NCBI RefSeq assembly: GCF_027172205.1
Contig: NC_070604.1
Span: forward strand, 106,723,851 to 106,787,850
DNA: 64,000 nt
Source: Podarcis raffonei
Lineage: Eukaryota > Chordata > Lepidosauria > Squamata > Lacertidae
Reading direction: 5' to 3'
Part shown: piece by piece, positions 35,672 to 47,200 of the stretch
Layout of the letters: the number at the start of each line of letters is the position of its first letter
How positions within the stretch are numbered: the stretch's first letter is position 1
Notes under the pieces: generated by a model
Database searches by the model: none
What the model saw: only the letters and a program-made list of their open reading frames with translations
Told to the model about the DNA's origin: nothing
Translations under genes and position numbers: made by a program

Positions 35672-36080
35672 TGTTACATGCCACCCCAGTCTCTGAGTGG
35701 TGAGAGAATCCAGGGGTTCAAGGCTCTTTTTCAGGGTTCAGTTTCCTTGGAATGAAGGCCATAGGAGACTGTGATGCCTCTTGGATAAATCGTTTTATTT
35801 ACACATATATACAACCTGAGCATAAGATGGAGGGGCTCGCAGCATTAACACCCCGAACAATCTTGCTTCTCTGTAAGTTATAGCTTTGGATCCAGCACAG
35901 AGCAAACATGTCTCTGCGCCTACAGCTTCCAGCCTGCTTCTCCCTCTTTCAGACATGCTACACTGGCTATTATTCTCCTTCCTAGAAGCTGGGGGAAGGG
36001 AGGCCCACCCACCTGTGCTATGGCACAGAGCAACTTCTTTGGTTATGCTAATCATGGTCCTTAACTAGTCAGCCAAAACC
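35672..36080 (-). mobile_element. Possible LTR fragment
   Basis: The left end TGTTACATGCCACC, and on the minus strand AATAAAACG near 35792 with TATATATG nearby, resemble an LTR. The right end and target duplication were not found. Confidence 0.3.
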
Positions 36081-36289
36081 TTTACAGGATCCCGATAATT
36101 GGAAGGGACTCAGGGCACCATCCAAACTCATAATAACGGCTTCTACAATTCATCATCAAGGTTTAAGATTCAGTTTCCTCAAAGTGTCCCTCAAAGCTAT
36201 TATTTCACAGGCAAACTATGAAAAATATATATTCAAAATTTAGTTCTGAAGTATGGCTGGAATGGTGAGTTTGTTGCAACGTAATTTAG

Positions 36290-36680
36290 AACTGACCCAG
36301 CTCAGCATTTTAGGGAGCGATCCTAGAAGACTCACTTACCTTGGAGTAAACCCCATTGAACTCAGCGAGACTTACTTGGTCTGAGAGTAGATGTGCATAA
36401 GATTGTCCTGTTATGGTCTTACTGATATCAAAAGGAGGTATGTGCAGTGTAACTCTGTGTACATTGACTGGAGAGTTAGGCTGCAAACCGAACCCCACTC
36501 TCAGAGATTCTGCCAGAATTCAGTAGGACTGGCTTCTGAGTAGACATGGCTAGGGCTGTACGTACAAAATCAGTGGTGCTCACTACCAGGCAAACATGCA
36601 TAGGTTTGCACTGTTAAGCACACCATTGCTTGTCCTTCCCATTGAAATAAACAGGAATTAAAAAGTGTTTCCATGGTTGC
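36290..36680. repeat. Old sauropsid interspersed repeat
   Basis: Inverted and direct pieces of the common motif ggagtaaaccccattgaact / ctgagtagacatg. Family not determined. Confidence 0.4.
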
Positions 36681-36946
36681 TGAATCATGCTCATGGTTTG
36701 TGACATCAGATCAGCATTAGTACTCTACAAACAACAGAAAGTAGAATCAGATCCCTTGCAACAGAGATATGATGTTTTTGCTCTCATACAGCATCAGAGA
36801 GAGGGACGGGGAGAAAAAGAGAGATGACCTGTACTCTTCCTTAGTTGAACTTCTGCTTGGGATGAGGGCAGAGTGCATGCATTAAGGACAGGTTGTCTGT
36901 ATATGTGGCATGCTGGATTGGCTAACAAAGGGCAGGTTAGACTGCA

Positions 36947-37080
36947 GCGGTCCTCAACCTGTGGGTCCCCAGATGTTGTTGGACTACAACTCCCATCATC
37001 CCTGAGCTCTGGCCTTGCTAGCTAGGGTTGATGGGAGTTGTAGTTCAACAACATCTGGGGACCCACAGCTTGAGAAAGGC
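36947..37080. mobile_element. Hairpin (fold-back) DNA element
   Basis: Near-perfect palindrome: GGTCCCCAGATGTTGTTGGA at the left is inverted at the right (acatctggggaccc), with CTACAACTCCCATCA in both arms. Another copy at 49330. Confidence 0.8.
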
Positions 37081-37505
37081 TGGGTTAGAGTAAGGGGGGC
37101 GTTGGTCAAGTTGGGACACCAACCATAGTTGGCAGTCAATCGTATTATTATCCCTCCAAGGCACTCAGTACATCGAGTGTTTAAAGTCAAACAGGGGTAG
37201 CCAATATGGCACCCTCAAAATGATGCTGAACTCAAACTCCCATCAGCAGCCCACAAGATTGATGGAAGCTGTAGTCTAACAGCATCAGGAGAGAGCCATG
37301 CTAGCTACCCCCAGAGGAGAAGCAGAAAGGCAACAGCCATTATATCTGAGGCTGGCATTAACACAGGCAAGTACCCAGACAGCAATGCCTGATGTCTGTT
37401 CCGGCTTTTGTGGTTAGAATAGCTGGTGGTTAGAACCAAAAGTTCTGGATGAATGAGAGCAGGCCGCAAGCTGCTTCTTTTCCTCCCCTGTGCAAACGGC
37501 TTCCG

Positions 37506-37878
37506 TTAAAACTCGTAAGCCGACACGAAGACGGTAATCTTCGAGACGTGCTTCGCTTGGAAGGTGCGGTCCAGATACTCGGTCATGTCGACTTCCACTT
37601 CTGTGGTCTGAGGGCCTTGCAGGCTCTGGACGAGGATGAGCTCGCCGGTCTGCCTGTCCGAGCGCTGCATGACAAAATGGCCCTGGCCGTTGCCTGCTGC
37701 GATCCCAAAGCGCAGGCCGTCGGGGCCAGGCCGCCCAGGAGCCGACGCAGTCGCCATGCGGAAGAGGGCGGTGGGAGTGATGAGGTTGGACGGCAGAGGG
37801 AGGTAATGGAAGGAGATGGTCTTCGGGGCGTGGTGGCATGATCTGCTGTCCATTGGGCATGGGTTCCGTTCGCATTGG
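37506..37878 (-). CDS. FBLN7: FBLN7 exon 8: fibulin C-terminal domain and stop
   Basis: 373 nt, acceptor TTCCTAG, stop TAA at 37506-37508. Encodes CERNPCPMDSRSC, KTISFHYLPLPSNL, HFVMQRSDRQTGELILVQ and ends VFVSAYEF, matching the fibulin-type C-terminal module of human fibulin-7 nearly throughout. Confidence 0.95.
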
Positions 37879-38178
37879 CTAGGAAGGAAAGTGAGGGGTG
37901 GGGGTACAAAGGAGATGCGTTTATTTTTTCGTCGTATGGAATATCTTTACATCCTGCCCTCCCTCCAGTCTGGAGCACAGGACTGCAAACAGTGATGACA
38001 ATACAGTGGTACCTTGGGTTACAGACGCTTCAGGTTACAGACTCCGCTAACCCAGAAATAGTACCTCGGGTTAAGAACTTTGCTTCAGGATGAGAATGGA
38101 AATCGTGCAGCGGCGGCATGGTAGCAGCAGGAGGCCCCATTAGCTAAAGTGGTACCTCAGGTTAAGAACAGTTTCAGG

Positions 38179-38217
<39 letters not shown>

Positions 38218-41200
38218 ATATTATTTATACCCTGCCCATCTGGGTGAATTTCCCCAGCCACTCTGGGCGGCTCCCAATCAAGTGTTAAAAATAATACAGC
38301 ATTAAATATTAAAAACTTCCCTAAACAGGGCTGCCTTCAGATGTCTTTTAAAGATAGGATAGCTGCTTATTTCCTTCACGTCTGAAGGGAGGGTGTTCCA
38401 CAGGGCGGGTGCCACTACCGAGAAGGCCATCTGCCTGGTTCCCTGTAACCTGGCTTCTCGCAGTGAGGGAACTGCCAGAAGGCCCTCGGCGCTGGACCTC
38501 AGCGTCCAGGTTGAACAATGGGGGTGGAGACGCTCCTTCAGGTATACTGGACCGAGGCCGTTTAGGGATTTAAAGGTCAGCACCAACACTTTGAATTGTG
38601 CTCAGAAACGTACTGGGAGCCAATGAACGGACCTCCAGAACGAATTAAGTTCTTAACCTGAGGTACTACTGTAAAGCAGCAGTATAAGTGAATCCGGAGG
38701 CGCCGAGTTGCCTCCAAAATTGAGGGTACCCAACGCTCAATTCATGTGCGTGGCGTCACACGCATTGCATGTTGGGCATTGTGCGTGTGTGATGATGCAT
38801 ATGCAATGCAGGAAGCCATACACTCTGAAGGAGCCAGCGCTGGACCTGTGCTGTGCATGTGATGTCACACACATGCACCACATGCAGGGCGCTATGAAGA
38901 TGAGGAGGGTCCGCTCCCCTTAAAACAAATATCAAGGGGGCCAAGGTGCCTTCAACCCCACAGAGTTGGTGCGCCTGAGCGAATCAAAAACCAGAGAGTT
39001 GGATAAAATGCAGTTAGTGCCAGTGAGAATATATGTTGGGCCGGCATACCCCTAACATAATGGTCCAAACACTTGGACAAATCTCTAAACAATATATTAA
39101 ATCTTTTTTTAAAAAATACTGCTAAGATTTAGACCCCAGGAGGTCTTTGCAGAATCTTTAACAACGGCTTTTCTTCTTCCCAGCAAGGCTTTGAGATGTT
39201 GTTGGATTCCATACAGGTCACCCACATTTGTTTTAGAGTCTGAAGGTGAAATCCAGATGACCTTAGGCACTTTTCATTTCCATTTATTTTGAAGGGTAAA
39301 AATTTGGCATATTGGATTGGAATTCAATGTCACACTTTGATGAATTGAGCGTTCCATCTGCACAAGGGTTTCTGCTTGCCAGCTGGAACAATTCCCCCCC
39401 CTTCCATCACCCCCATGCTGTTCTGGGGGTTCTCCCAACCACCTCTCCAGCCAATTTCGGGGGGCATACAGCAGGAGAAGAGGCAGGGTATGTAAGGTTT
39501 CTGCTGATGGGGCTCATGAGGTGAATCCAGCCCATTACAGTGAACACCACTAACCTAACCACATCTACTCAGAAATAAGTCCCATTGAATTCAATGGGCT
39601 TAAAGGTAAAGGGACCCCTGACCATTAGGTCCAGTCGTGGTCAACTCTGGGGTTGCGGCGCTCATCTCGCTTTACTGGCCAAGGGAGCCGACTTTGTCCG
39701 CAGTTTTTCCAGGTCATGTGGCCAGCATGACTAAGCCGCTTCTGGTGAACCAGAGCAGAGCACGGAAACGCCATTTACCTTCCCGCCGGAGTGGTACCTA
39801 TTTGTCTACTTGCACTTTGACGTGCTTTTGAACTGCTAGGTCGGCAGGAGCAGGGGCCGAGCAATGGGAGCTCACCCCGTCATGGGGATTCGAACCACTG
39901 ACCTTCTGATTAGCTAGCCCTAGGCTCTGTGGTTTAACTCACAGTGTGACCTGCGTCCCTAGTCAGTGGGCTTACTCCCAGGTAAATGGGATTAGGACTG
40001 CAGCCTAAGGCTGAAGACACACTGTACATTTAAAGCACATTTTTCATTTGTAAATAATCCTGTGAACTGTAGTTCACCACTCACAGAGCTACAGTCCATC
40101 GCACCCTTTAAAAAACCACAGTTCCCAGGATTCCTTTTGGCGACGAGGAAACGCACTTTAAGGATATGGTGCCTCTGCAGAATAAACCTCTCATGGAAAT
40201 CAGTTGGATTTAAAGGTCTTTAACTTCGTCTGGATTGTGCCCAAAAAGTTGTCTAAACTCAAACAAAGCTCCATTTGCAACACACAGCGATGGTGCATAA
40301 TCAAGGCACAGAACATTGGCCCTGTATCAAAGAAAATATAACAAGTAATCTTACTGGCTGGAGGGGAAATATTCATAAGGTTGTCGTAATGTTTGATCAC
40401 AGACCAGAAAACAATATGCCAACAGCCTGGATCATCAAGATCTTTTGGTTCTTAGTTTTAAAAGAAAGGAACTGGAACTGCACAGTGGGTTTCCTGGGCA
40501 GTCATCATTTCTTTCCTTATGCCCAGAACCAGGGCCGGCTCTATCATTAGGCAGAGTGAGGCAAGGGAGCAGGGCAGGGAGTATGATGAGGTGTTGGAAT
40601 ACAGAGCTCACTCTGCGCCATGCATGACCTGTCCCGAGTGCCTTAAGCTTGTTGAATGGTCTCTTTAAATTTGAAGGTTCATTATTGTTCCACAAGATGT
40701 GTATGTCTTTAAGGGCCAGAGCAAATAACGAGACCCAGTTTTACAGCTGTGAAACAGTATAGCAGGTGCTGCTAAGTTGTGTTAATTAAGCTGTGTCAGC
40801 AATTGGGTATAGTATATAAAGAGCAGCACCTAGCTCTCTCAGCACCCTGGTGGATGGGTCATGCTTATTGATATATTATAATTAATGTAAAAGGAGTTTT
40901 TGTTTTTGTTATTAAAACCTAGCTAAAGTTATTTTGCGTTCCTTATAATGTGTGGTCTCTCCAGCAAGCTCTCTGCAGCGCAACTAAGCTGCAAATAGCC
41001 AACAAAGCTAGCCTACTGCCGTCAAAGGTGGCAAACGACAGATTCCCCGTTATACTTACAACGGCGATGTTTTCACATAGCTGATGTTTCCACTGGGCTT
41101 GGGGCACTCTGGATTAACACACTGAAAGCTTCCTCCTGTATTAATGCACGTCGTTCCCATGGTACAGTTGTGCAATGAGAGAGCACACTCGTCGATGTCT

Positions 41201-44200
41201 GTAAAACAAATGGAAACATGAAAAGCAAAGGACCAGAGTCGATGGTTTAGGTGACGCGCTTAACACAGAAAGGGGAAGGTATTATCTTCTCCACCCATTG
41301 GCTCTCAAGGCCAGTGACAATTTGCACATTCCAACTGTTGCACAGAAGTTCCACCTAAATCCTTTTTATGTACATGAGAAGTTATCTGGAGCTGAGCTCT
41401 GCCAAGGAAGTTTTCTGCAAATTGGTATCCTCTGACGTCTTCTTTTGGTAGTGCATTTCCTGTTTCCAGATGATGGCCTAAGTGGTCACTCCATAGATAT
41501 GAGAAGACCCAAGCCTAACTCTACCTCATAGGGTTGTAGCAAGGATAAAATGCATGGATAGCTTAGTCAGTAGAGCGTGAGACTCTTAATTTTAGGGTCA
41601 GGGGTTCAAGCCCCACGTTGGGCAAAATATTCCTTACATTTAAAGTACCCCCCCCCAAGAATCCTGGAAACTGTAGTTTACCCAGAGCTATAGCACCCCT
41701 AACAAACTACAGTTCCCCGGATTCTTTTTGGGGGGAGGGGTATGTGTGCATCAGATGTGCCTCAATTGTACGGTGTGCATGCAGCCCAAAGTAAATAATG
41801 AGCGGAAATATTCCAGTTTAATTGGCTTGTGGACAGAAAATATTTTAAGCCGTGCAATGTCAGTCTGCTTCCCTTACACAAGATGCTTTAATTTTAGAAA
41901 TAATAACAAAAAAGCCAATCAAATCCCAGCGATTAGCTCTGTTTTAGCATAATCTGAAGGTATTTTCTGTAGCCAGCGGGAGCACAGAGTGCATGCTTCA
42001 TGCATACAATATCACTATTCAATTCCTTTTGGCGCTTGACCGCCATACCTCCCGACATATCTAAATGGCATTACAATGTCTACCTTGTTTCAGCAGGTCT
42101 CACTCCCTTGGCATTAACAGCCAGAATTTTAAGTAGCCGTGCATTACAAACCGTTACAAAAAAATCTGGCTTCTTGCATGGCGTTTGGGAAGTCCAGCTT
42201 CTATTCTGTTAGCATTTCCTTGCATTTATAGTCATAAAATGTACGCGCGCCTAACCAAGTCCCTGCTGCTAGGAGAGAATGTGCAGGATTGCAGCTTAAA
42301 CCCTGGTTGCAGAGAAACAGACTGCACACAATCTGAGCAGTTTTCGGGAACCGAAAAGTCTGCCTGAAGCCTGCACATTTTGTCATTCAGCATCTGCGAA
42401 ATGCCATCTGCCTCTTGCTAAAGTCACCTTCACAGCTTTTCCCGTCGGTGAAGATCTGGTATCCTCTGGGGCAGGAACAGCGGTAGGAGCCAGGAATGTT
42501 TATGCAGGTGTGCATACAGAGACGAGGGGCTCCCTCCAGCTTGTAAACTTCACATTCATTCACATCTGCAAGGGGGAAGAAAAGCGACATTATTTCTGCT
42601 TGGACAAATTTCATGACAGGCTGCGCAAGGGGTGTGTGTGCGGAATTCTGTGAGACGCTACTGGTGTTATATATATATATTAGCAGCATACATTTTGCCC
42701 TTCCAGATCTATGAACTGTGTGGGTTTATTCAAAAGCACAGCCCCTGGTGCTTCCTGCTGGATAACAACGTAAGGAGAGCCTTGCTGTACAGATCTGATT
42801 CTTAAGTTGCTGGCCCGTCTTGAAATTGCCTGCCGCTGGAAAACTCTGGAGGGCCTTTTTGTTAAAGCCTGGGATGCTCAGCTTTGAATGATAAATTGGC
42901 TCAGGAATGCAGGCCATTGTGCAGATAACAGCAAGCTTGTTCCCGCCAGTAGTTGCCTAAGACACAGTGACCCGGGAGTGACCCAAGGCAGCCCGCAAGG
43001 TGGTGTTGAAACCCTTTGGAATTCGTTATTATGTGTGGCAGAGTTTGCCGCCTTCAGACATTTTATTGCCAAGATGGTGCCTTCAGCCCATTCCGGCTGG
43101 ACTAGCTGTTGAATCTTACTTCTCAACACCTGTGATGGGAAATCACCCTCTACCACACCTGAGGAGCAAGGCTAGTTCAGAGGGCCAAGGATAATGATGA
43201 TGATGATGATAATAATAATAATAATAATAATTTATTTATACCCCGCCCAAAACACTAAAATACAATAACCTATCAAACATTAAAAGCTTCCCTAAACAAG
43301 GCTGCCTTCAGATGTCTTCTAAAAGTTTGGTAGTTATTTTTCTCTTTGACATCTGGTGGGAGGGCGTTCCACAGGGCAGGTGCCACTACCGAGAAGGCCC
43401 TCTGCCTGGTTCCCTGTAACTTGGCTTCTCGCAGTGAGGGAACCACCAGAAGGCCCTCGGCACTGGACCTCAGTGTCCGGGTAGAACGATGGAGGTGGAG
43501 ACGCTCCTTCAGGAATACTGGACCGAGGCTATGTTGCGTAGGATGATCCCCAGGGGGAATGGGAGCTTAGGAAGAATAGCTCTGGGGGTGCCCAGTCTTG
43601 CCCGTCAGCACTTGCCATTTGAGGTGGTGCTTTGTCTAACAATAGGGCTGGCTGGCCTTTTGCCTTCTGTGGAACTTCTGGTTCTTATCTCCAACTGAAG
43701 GTTGGACTTCTATGTTCACTTGATTTTGGAGTAATCCTCTGAGGTACTTGTTTCCAAGTAAAGGTGCTCATGGCTTCACCATGAGCTCAAGTGTGTGTGC
43801 TGCAACTGCGTTTCATTTATTCTAAATCAATTCAAATGGATTTGCATTGTACACATCAATATTGATTCCAAGTCTTCAGTCAGCTGGGTTTACACTGGCA
43901 AATCTGCGCCACTCATGCTCAAGAAATGGAGCGAGATAGATAGAAAAGTAGTAGAGAGAACCATCTCATTGTCCGGATCAGTTGTTTACTGGTTCACACT
44001 GAGAAGCTCTTTTTAAATATGCTAGGGGACGATTCGACCTGTCCCCAGTAATCAGTGGAGAATGCCAAGGTTTTAATGTCTTCCACCCCACCAAAAAATA
44101 AACATGCAAAAGCAAAACTAAACTAAAAAGCCCAACGAGGACTGAGGATACTTTGGAGATACAGAATTGTGGTTGATTGTTTGGGAAGAGTTGGGGGAGA

Positions 44201-47200
44201 ACCGGAAAACTTTAAGAGAGAGGAGGAAAAGAATGGAGTGCTGGAAACCTTAAGAGAAGCACTCCATGCTGCAATAAGTTGTTGCAGTTCCTACTGTTGT
44301 CAACTTTATTATTGTTGGAATTTACTGTATTAAGCTCCTTGGATCAGGGATTCATCTTTTTTTTTTTTTTAACTTACGTTATTCTATAACGCGCCCCCCA
44401 ATACAGCACTGAGAGTCTATAAATGAAAGGCCACACCACCATATTCTGCAGTTTAGACATGGCTTTAACTTCGACAGGAAGCAGAAGCAGCTTGTAGCAG
44501 CAGACTCCTCAGAGATCTCTTGCAGTTGCACTCTTACCCTGGCAGATGCTGTTTTCTGCTGTGCCGCTCATATGGAAGCCTGCTTCGCAGCTGCACTGCT
44601 GCATCCGGTCAAATTTGGCGCAGCGAGGTTTACGGCTGAACGCCGGATCATCTGTTACGCTCCATTCTGGTGGTACTAAAGGACAAGTGGGGGAGGGAAG
44701 AATCCGCCTCCAGGACAGTGTAAAATCCCAAACCACAAATGAGAAGACATCCTTACTTTTAATTTTGTTTTTACGCAGCTAATAAAATGGAGTGGTGGGT
44801 TTGTTCTACATCTACGACAAGGAGGGGAAAACTACACATTACACACAAAGTGTGGGGACGGAGATGGGCAAAACCAGCATTCCCATGACAAGTCCTCTGC
44901 CTCTTTCTGTGTAAGCTTTTTGATCACTTCCCCCACATGGAGGGAAAGGATATCAGTGGAAACCAGCGACTATGGCTATATGGTCAGTGTAGCTATTATT
45001 GAGCTAAATGAGCAAATGGTCTGACTCACTATAATGTCCTCTGTTTCTAGGGCTTGCCCTCCCCTCTCTCACACATTAAGGTTTAAATATTCCTCTTTCC
45101 CACCCTCCTTAACGCCTTACCACAATACATACCCGTCTGCGTTTGATATTGGCAGTTGGGGCCTGTCCACTCCTGGGGACAAAAGCATTTGTAGTGTTCA
45201 CCTCGGTCAACACATGTTCCTCCATTCTGGCACAGGTGACTGGTGCAAACCCCAATATCTAAGGAAAGGCCAATAAAATAAGGAGGTTTCAGAGCTTCAA
45301 ATTATTTCCACAACCCATAGCCTGCTTTTGAGGTTCTTCAGTGAAAGCCTACGACATTTTAGTACAAATTTCTCCTCATAATTTTCTTTTCGGTATGAAA
45401 TTTGGATTAAATCTACAGATTTTTCTCAAGCATTTCCCTCTAATTCCCCCCCCCCAATCCACAAGATCCAAACGGCACCTCATTGGCTACCCCTGCTCAA
45501 GGGCAACCTGTGGTGAACACAACCGACAGCAATATTTGCATGTTTGCGACAAGGTTAGGCAGCTTCCCCCTGGTTTTGCAAATGCGCATATCCTCCCCAA
45601 GGTAAAATACACTTTAATGGAAGAAGCAAAATATTTTGTTTGTAAGAGCTGGCCAGATTCTCTCCTGCCCCCCCTTAAAAAATCTCTATTCACCTGAGGC
45701 ACCCTTTCACCTCTCCCTGGCTTATTATGTGTTGAAATAATTAGCGCAGTGGAATTCCTTGAAGAAACAGACTGTGTGAGTGAATGCCTCATGGATTGCC
45801 ACTGCTTCCTATCTGCCAAAAAGCCAAGCTCCCCTGATCATCAATAGAATACTCTAAATAATCAGGGGTCGCCAGACCATGAAGTTATTGAACAAGCAGC
45901 CAAGGAGTTGTAGCCGAATTTTTCCACCCGCTCCTGCTTCCTTGAACTTTCTACAAAGCCGAGATTCTCATCTGGCTTTCCATGCTGAGTGTGTGCACTA
46001 GGCCTCATCGACACCTGGGCTAGGCAACGTGAAGAGAACCAGACACTGCCCAGGTGTCCTAAAGAGAACAAATGGTGGCTTTTCACCTGCATAGATGCCA
46101 GCTACCCAAGGAAGACACTGGCCATACTTAAGCCATATATGCAAAAACACTATGATACCACTTTAAACAGTCATAGATCCATAGACTTGGAAGAGGGACC
46201 CTGAGCATCATCTAGTCCAACCCCTGCAATACCAGAAGAAGCATACGGGAATCGAACCTGTGATCATGCCATTATCAGCGCCATGCTCTAACCAACTGAC
46301 CTCTCTACTACTGACAACCCCCAAAGGGTTATGGGAAATGTAGTTTCCTTAAGAGTGCTGAGAGTTGCTAGGAGAACCCCTATTCCCCTCCCAGAGCTGC
46401 AATTCACAGAGTTCCCTGTGAAGAGGAATCAATAATATTAATAATATTAATAATAATTGAAATTGAAATACTTTATTGTCACTTGTACAACTTGTATACG
46501 GTGAGATTACACGAGCACCCCCCACTTAGCTCTCTTAGTCTTAATTCCCCTTGTTTACTGACGCACACCCACCAAACCTGAAAGTCAGTTGCCCTGTTGT
46601 TATCTTTTCATTCAGCAGCCTAACAGCCCACGGATAGAAGCTGTTCTTTACCCTGTTGGTGCGACTAATCCTGCTTCTATATCTTCTGCCTGAGGGCGGG
46701 AGATCAAGAAAGTGCCAGCTAGGGTGTGAATCATCCCTGAGAATTTTCCTCACTCTCCTGAGGCAACATTCTTCCGCCATTTCATCCAGCGGATTCACAG
46801 GACAGCCCATAATATCTTGTGCTGTATTCACCACCCTCTGTAGGCACTTCCTATCAGATGATGTCAAACCAGCGTACCACACTGTGTTGCAGTATGAAAG
46901 GACACTTTCTATTGTGGACCAGTAGAAGGAGATCATCAAATGTTGATTGACATTGTTCTTCCGCAATACTCTGAGGAGATGGAGTCTCTGTTGGGCTTTC
47001 TTAACCACCTGGGTTATATTTATTTTCCAAGTAAGGTCTTCACTGAGATAAACTCCTAGGAATTTAAAAGAAGAGACTCTCTTCACACAGCCCTCCCCGA
47101 TGTACCCCACCCATCTGACTAAGTTTCCCCAGCTACTCTATAAAACACAATAAAACATATAAAAACATAATGAAACATCAAACCTTAAAAAATTCCCGAT

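Noticed and set aside
36947-37080. Hairpin near FBLN7 3' end as a microRNA or terminator
   Set aside because: Matches a dispersed fold-back element with another copy at 49330, so it is a transposon relic.
41552-41623. Functional tRNA-Lys gene
   Set aside because: The acceptor stem pairs poorly and the 3' side runs into SINE-like tail sequence, so a SINE head is more likely.
46541-47110. 189-codon minus frame as a host protein
   Set aside because: Its motifs are those of a non-LTR reverse transcriptase C-terminus, with a LINE-like 3' end following.
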